DNA of 64,000 nucleotides. Origin: Gracilariopsis chorda (taxonomy: Eukaryota > Rhodophyta > Florideophyceae > Gracilariales > Gracilariaceae). The stretch spans positions 1-64,000 of the forward strand of contig NBIV01000312.1 of the NCBI GenBank assembly GCA_003194525.1, read 5' to 3'. The translations under genes and the position numbers were made by a program. Positions 52,963 to 63,222 of this stretch are shown piece by piece (positions within the stretch are counted from its first letter, which is position 1; each line of letters starts with the position of its first letter). The notes below the pieces were generated by a model that was not told where the DNA came from, searched no databases, and saw only the letters and a program-made list of their open reading frames with translations.

Positions 52963-53335
52963 TGGCCGTTGTTAACAAGCGTGAATTCACGGTAGATATA
53001 CCTTGAACGGCATGTGGCAGCATATTATTGGTCAAAAAAGCTCATGGCTTTTAATCAATTCTTTTCTTAAATGCCCTGAAGGAGCTCACACTGTAATAAA
53101 AATTCGCGGTTCTCAATGATTTGAAGACCCACAACACTTCCCATGGACCACATCCCCAGAGGAGCATATTATCGAGAGCAACGCTGTTTGCTGCGCCATA
53201 AGCGAAGCAAGCTTACTCCACCTATAACCAGGAGGCAAAGCTGCATTTTGCGTTCCCCTGCGCTCTTCTGCTTGCCTTGCCTTCGTTACTTGAATATGGC
53301 TCAGCACAATCCCAGCCGTGTCCCAAAACCGCTTC
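52963..53335. other. Flank between Harbinger B and the plus-strand chromovirus
   Basis: About 370 bp. A minus-strand frame from 53335 down to 53113 (KRFWDTAGIVLSHIQV ... GYRWSKLASLMAQQ) looks faintly protein-like and ends in a stop, so it could be the end of a gene cut by the chromovirus. I do not recognise it and do not call a gene. Confidence 0.4.
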
Positions 53336-54160
53336 TGTAGTGCAACGCCCTCAGGGAGGGATTCTTGGTACTTGAACGCTTTCCCGATATTATCGGTTGT
53401 GTAGTGTGTATATGAACTTCGCCCCACTATGGTGGATATGGACACGTGGGACACGGTTTTCGGTCAATTGGCGGTTGGCCACAGTAGTGGATGTTGCCAC
53501 GAAATGTGGAGTATTTTAGTTAATATTATTTATTATTTTCACACCCATTTCTGGGAAGCTAGTACTTAGTGCGACGGCGCACTGCCGTCGCACCAGTAAA
53601 CCTTCCCCAACAAGGGACCCCAACCTGGGGAATTGGCTCTAGTTGTTGCCGCTTGCGCGCGTACTCTACTCCTCCTTGGAGGGAAACGCCGTAAACCACG
53701 GGACATCTAACCCCCTTGCACATCTAAAGAAGCCCATCCTTGGGAGTACAATTGTTCCAATCATATTGGTGTTTCGCCCTGTATAGGGATATTGTTACCG
53801 GCATCGCCGTTCGTCCCCGTCGCTCCCGCGACTCACTTCGCCCTCTTCTTCTCCACTTCGCCCTTCCTTTTTCCCCTTTTTAGGGTAGCACCTCCCGCTA
53901 TCCGCGGCCCTCGTGTGCGCATCCGCTCACACACCCCCACTTACGTGGAAACATACCTCTACTGAGGATCACACCCCGCTCACGCGGATACGGATTCTTC
54001 GCCTTCACCTCCCTGCGCGAGTCGCGACAGGTGTCCCTGGTCTTACAAACCGGCTTCGCCGTGACACCTGTGAGAGGGCTCTACCCAACTGGGTTCACCT
54101 TGTGAGAGGAAGATCCTGAACGTCTTTCGGTGTTTTTCCCCTTTGGGGCATTGCACCACA
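53336..54160 (+). repeat. 5' LTR of the plus-strand chromovirus
   Basis: 825 bp, TGTAGTGCAACGCCC...GGGGCATTGCACCACA. The ends form an imperfect inverted repeat of about 15 bp. It is studded with tetraloop mini-palindromes (for example 53937-53948, 53956-53967, 53976-53987). Confidence 0.94.
53895..53987 (+). repeat. Cluster of mini-palindromes in the LTR
   Basis: CCGC-TATCC-GCGG (53895-53907), CCAC-TTAC-GTGG (53937-53948), CCTC-TACT-GAGG (53956-53967) and CCGC-TCAC-GCGG (53976-53987). Each is a 4-bp stem with a loop of four or five bases, always starting CC and ending GG. The same design recurs throughout the three chromoviruses, also in coding parts. Confidence 0.85.
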
Positions 54161-54163
54161 AAG

Positions 54164-54182
54164 TGGTCTCCCGACCTAGAAT
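54164..54182 (+). other. Primer binding site of the plus-strand chromovirus
   Basis: TGGTCTCCCGACCTAGAAT, three bases after the LTR. It is identical to the sites at 35039-35057 (minus) and, over most of its length, 37381-37398. Confidence 0.8.
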
Positions 54183-54264
54183 CGGTTTTTGTTTCCCTCT
54201 TACGAGATTTGTTTTTATTTAACGGAAGTTCCGTGATCGTTTCCCGTCGTAACGGTATTTTCTC

Positions 54265-56439
54265 ATGTCGAGAAATCCCTCCGATGCGGAGCCAGTGGTT
54301 ACGCGTAGTCGCTCCCGCGACAACGCGGACACATCCGAAGTTCGGTTCGTACCCCGTATCCCTATACGGACAAGTTCCAGCCGTACTGGCGCCGCTTCAT
54401 CGCGGAATGATACCCCCGACCGGGAACCCCGGAACCTCCTTTTGCCCTCGTTATCACCCCCGCAGGGGAATGCAGCATCGACTCCGGCTGTTGCCGCAGT
54501 GCCCCAGGCACCCCGGCCTGCTTCCGCTGTCGCGGCTTCAAGCCCCCGTGGAACGGGCGATAACACCCCCCAGGGGACTTCCCTGGAATCCCAGGTCCGC
54601 GCTCTGTGGACCGCCCATGACACCCTTGTAGGGGAACTAAAATCCCTCCAAGAGGTGGTCTCGGCAACCCCCGTAAAGGAGGTCGCCGAGGAACTCCGTA
54701 TTTTACGGTCTGACGTCAACTCCGTGTTGGAGAGTTTGGGACAACCCGCCGCCTTCATCGAAGGAGTTGAAGCCCGATTTGATCGGATTGGTGCCCGCCT
54801 GGAGACGCTGGAGCAGTTCGTCCTCATGGACAAACCATCCCCGGATGATCCGGTAAACCAGGCATCGCACAACGACCAGCTTGCTGGGAAGAAGAAACGC
54901 CGTCATCGACGGAAACACCACCGAAAATATTCGGATTCCGATTCTTCGACATCGTCGGACTCATCCCGAAACCATTCGGTTAGCTCGAGCTCCTCGGACT
55001 CCGACTCGGAGGACGAGAAGCGAGGCTACTCCTCCCGCTTGAGGCGGTCATCGGCCACTGAAGGTGTGGTCCGAACCCGCCAGAAGGGGAGAAGACACCC
55101 CGGTCTCCGGGAATTGAAACCGACAAACCCGGATTACCGGAAGCTTTTATCATACCGGTACTACCGGCTCGAAGACTCGTCACTTGGACGTACGCCCCGT
55201 GGTACGGGAAAGGTGCGAGAATGCATTAAGCGAATGCAGCTCTCGCTCTGCAACCAGTATTTTACTGGAGAGGACCCAGTCCTAGTACTGGATTTCCTAT
55301 CCCGCTTTGTAGCGGAGGCCGATATCCTCCGTATGAATGAGGGACAAGCCTATTTGGCTTTACCGTATTTCTTACGGGGAGTGGCGGAGGACCAATACAC
55401 CTCTGTCAGAGGATCTTCTCGCGCCTCCGAGGGAGGAGTTACTTGCTGGCCGGAGGCTGTGCAGTATCTTCTGCGCTCCTACGCCACCAACACCGCTATT
55501 CAGCAGGCTATCCTCGCTTTGCGAGATACACGCCAGCGTGCTGGAGAGACCGAGACCGATTACTCGGTGGGCCTTAACAAGGCTTTCCACAGATGTGGTA
55601 ACGTATACCCCGCTGGGGAGCGCAGTACCATGTTCATTGATGGTCTTGACCCGGCAATCCGGAGCTTAGTTACCTGTTATCGGGAGGACAAGCGGAGGAT
55701 CACCTACCTCGAGCTGGTCCAACACGCCCGAGCGGAAGGGGATGGACTTCGTGCAAGAACTCCGAACAATCGGTCTAAATCCGCCAAGGCGTTTTTGCTG
55801 GAAAGCGAAGCTTCCTCTCTCCCGCTCACCGCGGATGGGAACCCTGGACAGGGATTTGATACCGTGCATTTAGTGCAGGGGGATGGTGTGTCGATACCCA
55901 CCAGTGATTTACCGTCAACGACGGAGATGACCCGTGATACGGGAACGGAAGACCCCGTTTTGTACAGTGGTAACAGTCGGGTTCAACCCCAACGACTCCC
56001 GTTTTCAAACGGTCAATCCCGTTATCAACGGCCTGGATGGACTGACGCCCGCCCTGCGGTTCGCTTCTCCGATACTCGGAATAATAATCCGCGTGTCGCG
56101 GTGCTGGCTCTCATTTGCCACCTGTGTTATGCCCATGGCCATACCTCTCCTCAGTGTATTTGTTCACTGAAGGATATGGCCAAGGTGGTGGCAAATTATG
56201 AGGCCCTCACTCCAGAGGAGAAACGTTCCGTCCCGACGGCTTCCTACCTCCGTGCTAAAACGGACTTTTCCCACGCCCTACCACAGACCCCGCGCGCGCG
56301 GCAAGCTTCATACACCCCGATTCGGGAGATCACGCAACCATCCGTTGCAACCCCCGCTTATGCGGATAGAAACCCCCGTCAACGGGATGAAGCAGTCGTT
56401 GTCGAGGAAACCAACCCACCGCCGAAGGCGGAAAACTAA
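54265..56439 (+). CDS. gag: Chromovirus gag
   Basis: An uninterrupted 724-codon frame starting MSRNPSDAEPVVTRSRS. A P, A, S-rich first part (to about 110) is followed by a coiled-coil-like region (about 110-180, LRSDVNSVLESLGQ ... RLETLEQFV). Next is a basic then serine-rich tract (about 210-260, runs of H, R, K then S and D) and the capsid core (about 300-490, YRYYRLEDSSLGRTP ... EAVQYLLRSYATN ... FHRCGNVYPAGE). A CX2CX4HX4C knuckle (CHLCYAHGHTSPQC) lies near 56116-56157. Gag of this family builds the particle and packages RNA. It is longer than usual Gypsy gag because of the S/D/K-rich tract and long tail. Pol lies downstream in another frame region, so recoding is expected, but I do not locate the site. 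Confidence 0.9.
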   Translation: MSRNPSDAEPVVTRSRSRDNADTSEVRFVPRIPIRTSSSRTGAASSRNDTPDREPRNLLLPSLSPPQGNAASTPAVAAVPQAPRPASAVAASSPRGTGDNTPQGTSLESQVRALWTAHDTLVGELKSLQEVVSATPVKEVAEELRILRSDVNSVLESLGQPAAFIEGVEARFDRIGARLETLEQFVLMDKPSPDDPVNQASHNDQLAGKKKRRHRRKHHRKYSDSDSSTSSDSSRNHSVSSSSSDSDSEDEKRGYSSRLRRSSATEGVVRTRQKGRRHPGLRELKPTNPDYRKLLSYRYYRLEDSSLGRTPRGTGKVRECIKRMQLSLCNQYFTGEDPVLVLDFLSRFVAEADILRMNEGQAYLALPYFLRGVAEDQYTSVRGSSRASEGGVTCWPEAVQYLLRSYATNTAIQQAILALRDTRQRAGETETDYSVGLNKAFHRCGNVYPAGERSTMFIDGLDPAIRSLVTCYREDKRRITYLELVQHARAEGDGLRARTPNNRSKSAKAFLLESEASSLPLTADGNPGQGFDTVHLVQGDGVSIPTSDLPSTTEMTRDTGTEDPVLYSGNSRVQPQRLPFSNGQSRYQRPGWTDARPAVRFSDTRNNNPRVAVLALICHLCYAHGHTSPQCICSLKDMAKVVANYEALTPEEKRSVPTASYLRAKTDFSHALPQTPRARQASYTPIREITQPSVATPAYADRNPRQRDEAVVVEETNPPPKAEN

Positions 56440-57774
56440 CTGAGGGAGTCTCCCCTTTGGGAGAGGCATCCTCAACAACGAGGCTGTTGGCGCCCGAGGC
56501 GTCCTCGCCTCGCTCCCCGGTGAAAGTCCTCTCGAGGAAAGACACCGCTGACGCGGACTCTGCGCACCTCGGTGTGTTGCGTCGCCCGTGGATACGGAGT
56601 AAAAATCCCCGGATCCCCGGTAGAGTCTTGGTCTTGGCCAAGCGCAATTATAAGCTCTATGCCGACCTTGGCCTTGACCCCCAGTTTATGGTGAGGTTTC
56701 TCACGGTCCTGTATACAGGTGCAGGCCCCAACTATGTTGTGGAATCATTGTTACCCCCGCTTGTGCGGTCGCGTATCCGCTCTTACGCGGTCCCCGAGAT
56801 TTCGGATGCGAACAACAATCCGTTACAAACGGTGGGCACAGTGGACCTCGTCGTGAGACTTGGTACCTCTGTGGTGAAGTTGGACTTCATCGTTTGCCGT
56901 TCATTGGCAGCACCAGTGATACTGGGATGTGATTACTGCGACAGATTTGTCGACGCAATCAGGCCCCGCCTCAGGCGTGTAGAACTTGACGACGGATCGT
57001 CGGTTCCGATTGTTCGCCGCCCGCTAAAGCGATCCTCTCGGAAACAAGTTCCGCTCCCTGCTGCGCAGGAACCACCGCCCGCGTCCCGGGAGTCCACCAA
57101 GCTCCGCGTCGCTGCCTCGGTTTCTATACCGGCTGAGTCCCAAGTCTGGGTGCAGGTAAATTCCCGTCAACACGGTCTTCGGGTTATACAAGCCTCGCCT
57201 CGTTGTACGAGAAATCCCAGCTGGCGCTGGCTAATGGAATTGTCTCCATTTCCCCGGATGTTCCTTTCCGGATATTGGTTGCCAACCTTGGCAAACACCC
57301 CCAGTATCTGGTAAAACACCAAGTAATTGGGAGTGTAACCCCCCATCCTATGGGAATGCTGCCAACAAAGATGACAGCCGCCGATGTACTCGGAGTTACC
57401 ACCTCTTCCGAGGAGTTCGCCCCGCCGTCCGAAGACGTCAATTCTAAGGAGGGGGAGGAAACCGCTACTTCAGCGTCGAACATACCGAGTAACTCGGAAT
57501 TGCGAACCACACCTGTTCCACAGGACAATGCTCCATCGAGCAACGACCGGATTGATCCGGAAAAAGCACTTGAAGCGCTGGACTTCAGCCACGTGCCAGA
57601 GTCGCACCGCGACAAACTCCGTATTATGTTACGGTAATTCACCACAATGTGGGATGGCTCGCTTGGCGAGATTAATGCAACGGAACACCGGATCGATTTA
57701 ATCCCCGGTGCGCGACCGGTTGCACAACCCCTTACAGGGCAGGTCCGAAAGCTCGGGAAGAGGAGCAGTCCCAG

Positions 57775-60700
57775 GTGGACAAGATGCTCCGCGCAGGTGT
57801 GATTGAGCCCGCTCAATCGCCCTGGGCATCCCCAGTTGTACTGGCTTTAAAGGCTGACGGAACCTGGAGGTTCTGTGTCGACTACCGCCGGCTCAATGCC
57901 GTGACTGTTAGGGACACGTACCCCATCCCTCGTATGGACGAGTGCATTGACTCCCTTGGAGACGCCACCGTGTTCACGGCCCTTGATGCCAATTGGGGAT
58001 ATTGGCAAGTACCTGTCAGACAGGAGGATCGCGACAAAACCGCATTCACCTGCCACGCAGGAACGTACCGCTTCAAGCGGATGCCATTTGGGTTAACCAA
58101 CGCCCCCGCCACCTTTCAGCGTGCAGTAGATATTCTACTCAACCGCTTTAAGTGGCGGAGTTGTCTGGTCTACCTTGATGATATTATCATCTTCTCCAAC
58201 TCGTTGGACGACCATCTCACTCACGTCCGAGACGTGCTGACCGTACTCCGCGATCCGGGAATTACCCTCAAGTTGAGGAAATGCGAGTTTTTCACAGATA
58301 CTGTGAAGTATCTGGGTCACATTATCCGTCCTGGACGGTTAGCGATCGAGAAAGCTCGAGTCAAATCCCTCGTTGAGGCGAAAGAACCCCGTACTCAAAC
58401 GGAACTGCGCTCCTTTCTGGGGCTGGTCAACGTCTATCGACGGTCTATCCCGAACTTTTCGGATACTGCGGCGCCCCTGAACGTGTTGTTGCGAAAGGGG
58501 AACCACCCAAAACTGGGAACATTTACGCCCGAGCAATCGGAAGCTTTTAACTCCTTGAAGGAGGCTGTCACATCAGCACCAATCCTACATCTCCCAAAAC
58601 TTGGGTTGCCATACTCCGTAGATACGGACTCGAGCGACTACCAAGTCGGGTGTGCTCTTTTTCAAACCACCCCCGAGGGGGAACGACATCCAATTGGTTA
58701 TTGGTCGCGCTCGCTCAATGTTCATGAGCGGAACTACTCCGTATTGGAGAAAGAGTGCCTCGCCGTCGTATGGGCAATGACCACTCTGCGCCCCTACCTT
58801 ATGGGAATTCACTTCACCGTGTACACGGATCATTCCTCATTGAGGTGGTTGATGAATATCTCCGACCCGTCGGGACGCCTCATGCGCTGGAGACTCCGCC
58901 TCGCGGAATATGACTTTCAAGTCATTTACAAAAAGGGCGCGCAGAACACCCAAGCCGACGCTCTTTCGCGGTTACCCACAAGTGAAGTCCCATGTTACAT
59001 GGCTATAGACCCGGATGATGCGGAATATGCCGTCGAGGCTAGGCCAGAAAACTGGGACGAGGATGCTGATTTTGACGAACTACTCGCATCGCGAGATGAA
59101 TCTGAGAACCCGTTACCGGGAAACTTTGTACCGGTATCACCGGAAGAAATGATCCGAGAACAATTTGGCGACCCATTCTGTACGAGGATTCGCGCCCGTC
59201 TTAACGGTGGTGAAGATCTCCCTTTCGGGGTAAACGACAAAGGCTACCTCGTAAGGAAGGTCGAAGCCCGCCCACAGATTGTGGTACCTCATTCCCTGCA
59301 ATCGCGGGTGTTACATCTATCACACTACGCCCCCATTGGAGGTCACCCAGGTGGGAGGAAACTCTGCCTAACCCTGCGAAGGGATTTCTATTGGCCCGCA
59401 ATGGCGGTGGATTGCTACGCAACTGTGCGGTTTTGTAGCGAATGCGCGAGGAATCGCGTCAAACTCCGCAAAAATGCGAAGAAGATGAAACTATTCCCCG
59501 CAAGGGCGCCACTCGAGTTTATCGCAATTGATCTTCTCGGACCACTACTCACCACAAAACGTGGAAACAAGTTTCTACTTGTCATCACCGACCGCTTTTC
59601 TAAGCTGGTACGGACTGTCCCTCTTCGGAGGATAACCGCTCTCACGGTGGCCCAGGCTCTGGTGACGCACTGGATTTTTGTCTACGGTCCCCCTGTGGAG
59701 GTGCTCTCCGACAACGGGAAGCAGTTCGTGAGCAAGTTCTTCCAGGATGTTTGTCGCATCCTGGATGTCAAGAACTTGTTCACGACTACTTACCACCCCC
59801 AGTGTAATGGGCAAGTTGAACGGTTTAACCGGACGTTACTCGCGGCGTTACGTTCCTACGTCGCTGACCACCCAACGAATTGGGATCTCTACGCTGATGC
59901 GGTAACCTACGCGTACAATACGCAGGTACACCGGACTACCGGAGTTTCGCCATTCGAGTTGGTTCTATCTAGAACACCCCCGCCTGTGGCGCTGGAACCC
60001 CAAGCTACCTTGGACAATTTCCCACCTGTGGGTATCTACCGGCAGCAATGGAAGCAATGGCTTTCCAAGCTGGTCCCCGCTGCGCGGAAGTCTATGGCAC
60101 GGGCCCAAGCCGCTTACAAGCGGGATTTTGACGCTCGCTTGCGAGGAAAGACCCCCCCGATTCGGGCAAATAACTACGTCTTCATCAGGAAGGAGTACTA
60201 CAACCCGGAACGGGAGAAGCGTCACAAACTCTCGCCTGTGGCGGATGGACCCTTCAAGGTCATCTCTGTTAACACCGACACTGTCGTGGTAGAGATGGGC
60301 GACACGCACGAACGGATTTCCCGTGATCGTGTTGTCCTTGCCCCTCCTCCCTCGTCAGAGGTAGTCCTGGATCCAGGCAACCCCGTTTCTACGGACTCTG
60401 CAACACCGGAACCATCCGGGAGTACTAGACCTATGGTACTACCAAACCCCAGCCGGGGACTCTCAGACCTACCGACTCTGTCGGACTCACCGGCTCAGCC
60501 GGGTAATTCGGGCCCCTCAGCGCCCGCCCCTACCACGTCTGCCCCACTGGCGCGCATCTATACCCGCCAGGCGGGGAATGTTATCCCTTATCCCGCCGCT
60601 CCGTCTAAGGAGGGGGAGGAGAACACTCGTTTTCGAGGAACGATATCGCCGTCGCAACGGGAAACACACCGTAACATACGGAACACTGACCGTGGAGCAC

Positions 60701-61452
60701 GGAGTATGTCACGCGACACTAATCCCCCGTTCCCGGGCAGTGCTGTGCAACAGGACCCAGACGCGCAGGCCCCGCAAAAGCGGCAAATACACCGTTTTTC
60801 ACGGGAAAACGAGAAGCCTCACTCCAATACCGCAGCAGCGGAAAGGCAATCGCCCAATCCATCCCCGGAGGCATCGCCACAAACGCGGAAAACATACCGT
60901 GCTACACGGGAAGTTGAAGCGCAACTACCGCACACCCCTGTCAGGGAAGGATCCCCGACAAGGGAGTATGGTGACGATTGCCCCCAATCCCCTGAGCAGG
61001 GCGATGCCTCGAAGCCGCCGTTGGCGGAAGTCCCCGCGGAAGCGTTTCAATCAGGTCGATCAGACCCGCGCCTTGCGGAGAAGGGGCGCCCAGATACGCC
61101 GGCCTCACAGGGAAATACCCACACCCCTCTTGGGGAAAAAGGCAGCCAAGCCGCAGTCGAAGCTTTAAGCCCTGGCTCGCAAGCACCGGAAACGCCTCCC
61201 GTCGTTGACGGAATCGAAGCCCCCGCTACGGGGAATAATTTGCGCCAACCCCCGCAACGCTGCGGCGAAGAACCGAGGAACTCGGGAAAAACGCACGCCA
61301 TCGCACGCTCGAGACCGGTCGTACCGGACGCTGCTCCTCCTCATGGAGATGGTGCACCGCGCTTAGCGGCAATTCCCCTGAAAAGGGTGTCATCGGCACC
61401 TGCCCGGCACCCTCCAAAGGGGAATTTTGACCAAAATACCGGTGTACCGTAG
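57775..61452 (+). CDS. pol: Chromovirus pol (RT, RNase H, integrase, long linker)
   Basis: An uninterrupted frame of 1225 codons. Reverse transcriptase 57775 to about 58330, with YLDD at 58171-58182. RNase H about 58606-58860 (VDTDSSDYQVG, YTDHSSLRWL). Integrase zinc domain about 59310-59450 (HYAPIGGHPGG ... CSECA) and DDE core (AIDLLGPL near 59524, VLSDNGKQF near 59700, CNGQVERF near 59806). The last 380 residues are a P, R, T, E-rich linker that resembles that of the minus-strand sister in composition but hardly in sequence. The chromodomain (EFVVDRLVGQTW, YRVRWYGYDP, EPIEHLPRSQVL) follows at about 61930-62090. Reads as an active-looking enzyme set. Confidence 0.9.
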   Translation: MDKMLRAGVIEPAQSPWASPVVLALKADGTWRFCVDYRRLNAVTVRDTYPIPRMDECIDSLGDATVFTALDANWGYWQVPVRQEDRDKTAFTCHAGTYRFKRMPFGLTNAPATFQRAVDILLNRFKWRSCLVYLDDIIIFSNSLDDHLTHVRDVLTVLRDPGITLKLRKCEFFTDTVKYLGHIIRPGRLAIEKARVKSLVEAKEPRTQTELRSFLGLVNVYRRSIPNFSDTAAPLNVLLRKGNHPKLGTFTPEQSEAFNSLKEAVTSAPILHLPKLGLPYSVDTDSSDYQVGCALFQTTPEGERHPIGYWSRSLNVHERNYSVLEKECLAVVWAMTTLRPYLMGIHFTVYTDHSSLRWLMNISDPSGRLMRWRLRLAEYDFQVIYKKGAQNTQADALSRLPTSEVPCYMAIDPDDAEYAVEARPENWDEDADFDELLASRDESENPLPGNFVPVSPEEMIREQFGDPFCTRIRARLNGGEDLPFGVNDKGYLVRKVEARPQIVVPHSLQSRVLHLSHYAPIGGHPGGRKLCLTLRRDFYWPAMAVDCYATVRFCSECARNRVKLRKNAKKMKLFPARAPLEFIAIDLLGPLLTTKRGNKFLLVITDRFSKLVRTVPLRRITALTVAQALVTHWIFVYGPPVEVLSDNGKQFVSKFFQDVCRILDVKNLFTTTYHPQCNGQVERFNRTLLAALRSYVADHPTNWDLYADAVTYAYNTQVHRTTGVSPFELVLSRTPPPVALEPQATLDNFPPVGIYRQQWKQWLSKLVPAARKSMARAQAAYKRDFDARLRGKTPPIRANNYVFIRKEYYNPEREKRHKLSPVADGPFKVISVNTDTVVVEMGDTHERISRDRVVLAPPPSSEVVLDPGNPVSTDSATPEPSGSTRPMVLPNPSRGLSDLPTLSDSPAQPGNSGPSAPAPTTSAPLARIYTRQAGNVIPYPAAPSKEGEENTRFRGTISPSQRETHRNIRNTDRGARSMSRDTNPPFPGSAVQQDPDAQAPQKRQIHRFSRENEKPHSNTAAAERQSPNPSPEASPQTRKTYRATREVEAQLPHTPVREGSPTREYGDDCPQSPEQGDASKPPLAEVPAEAFQSGRSDPRLAEKGRPDTPASQGNTHTPLGEKGSQAAVEALSPGSQAPETPPVVDGIEAPATGNNLRQPPQRCGEEPRNSGKTHAIARSRPVVPDAAPPHGDGAPRLAAIPLKRVSSAPARHPPKGNFDQNTGVP

Positions 61453-62392
61453 TTAGCCCAAGGCAACCCGTCAGTAGCCGGGGACACCATGGCATCGCCG
61501 GAACGTATGGTGCAGAGCGCTCGTGCGCCTGGCAGGTAGGCGGTTTGCCACCCAATCACCGTGTCGCACGGGACCCCCCAGGGGATTGTGGAAATGCCGA
61601 TCCCGCAGGAGCGGTCATCTTCCCGCAAACTGGCGGTTCGTGAGCTCAACCGCGAAGGCGGAACCCAAGTCCCCCGCCGACTGGCGGTTCGCCCGCAATA
61701 CCGCGAAAGCGGAAATGAACCTTCCCCAATGGGGAATGACTTGCCGGTGAAAACCGTGGCACCACACACCCTCCTGAGGGATATCTTCCCGCATGAGCAG
61801 CGGCCGCTATCACATCGCACGGCAACGCCGGAGTTATCGCCGAACACCCTGCTAAGGGACATCATACCGCACAGCGGGCAGCCCCCGCAAGGAAGTACAA
61901 CCACCACCCGGCACGGCCGGCAGGTCTACGAACGAGAGTTCGTAGTAGACCGACTTGTCGGACAGACCTGGGACCAGGATGGTATTCTACAATACCGCGT
62001 CCGCTGGTACGGGTATGACCCCAGTGGGGATACGTGGGAGCCAATCGAACACCTCCCACGGTCGCAGGTGCTGCGATACCACCGTCAAACGGGGACTGCA
62101 GCCCCAGCCACGCTGGTTAATGCCCAAGCTGGGTAACGTTGCCGCGCGAGCGGAGAGCGAAAGGAAAGGATAACAAGGCAAGGGCTGTCGAAGACGGGGA
62201 ACTCAAACGAGAATCACCGTTCTAAACGGGAAAGTTTATTTAAGGAAGCAGCTAGCCCCCCACAATACTATACTACAATAGCCGGCTATGCCAGGAAAGA
62301 AGAACCGGAGACGGCGTACGCGCTTTTATCACCCATTTTCGTCTGGGAACCCTGCGCGTCCGCGGTCGTTTTCCCGTCTTAGGGGGGGGATA

Positions 62393-63217
62393 TGTAGTGC
62401 AACGCCCTCAGGGAGGGATTCTTGGTACTTGAACGCTTTCCCGATATTATCGGTTGTGTAGTGTGTATATGAACTACGCCCCACTATGGTGGATATGGAC
62501 ACGTGGGAAACGGTTTTCGGTCAATTGGCGGTTGGCCACAGTAGTGGATGTTGCCACGAAATGTGGAGTATTTTAGTTAATATTATTTATTATTTTCACA
62601 CCCATTTCTGGGAAGCTAGTACTTAGTGCGACGGCGCACTGCCGTCGCACCAGTAAACCTTCCCCAACAAGGGACCCCAACCTGGGGAATTGGCTCTAGT
62701 TGTTGCCGCTTGCGCGCGTACTCTACTCCTCCTTGGAGGGAAACGCCGTAAACCACGGGACATCTAACCCCCTTGCACATCTAAAGAAGCCCATCCTTGG
62801 GAGTACAATTGTTCCAATCATATTGGTGTTTCGCCCTGTATAGGGATATTGTTACCGGCATCGCCGTTCGTCCCCGTCGCTCCCGCGACTCACTTCGCCC
62901 TCTTCTTCTCCACTTCGCCCTTCCTTTTTCCCCTTTTTAGGGTAGCACCTCCCGCTATCCGCGGCCCTCGTGTGCGCATCCGCTCACACACCCCCACTTA
63001 CGTGGAAACATACCTCTACTGAGGATCACACCCCGCTCACGCGGATACGGATTCTTCGCCTTCACCTCCCTGCGCGAGTCGCGACCGGTGTCCCTGGTCT
63101 TACAAACCGGCTTCGCCGTGACACCTCTGGGAGGGCTCTACCCAACTGAGTTCACCTCGTGAGAGGAAGATCCCGAACGTCTTTCGGTGTTTTTCCCCTT
63201 TGGGGCATTGCACCACA
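62393..63217 (+). repeat. 3' LTR of the plus-strand chromovirus
   Basis: 825 bp, about 1 percent different from 53336-54160. It follows the purine tract directly and is followed by the target duplication GCTTC. Confidence 0.94.
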
Positions 63218-63222
63218 GCTTC

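Larger units (their letters stand above)
53336..63217 (+). mobile_element. Ty3/Gypsy chromovirus, plus strand (nearly whole, few breaks)
   Basis: 5' LTR 53336-54160; primer site 54164-54182; gag 54265-56439; protease region about 56457-57640; pol with reverse transcriptase, RNase H and integrase 57775-61452; chromodomain about 61930-62090; purine tract AGGGGGGGGATA to 62392; 3' LTR 62393-63217. Target duplication GCTTC at 53331-53335 and 63218-63222 is perfect. The LTRs are both 825 bp and differ at about eight positions, so it is young. It has about three breaks. It is a sister of the minus-strand element at 25612-35961. Confidence 0.94.
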
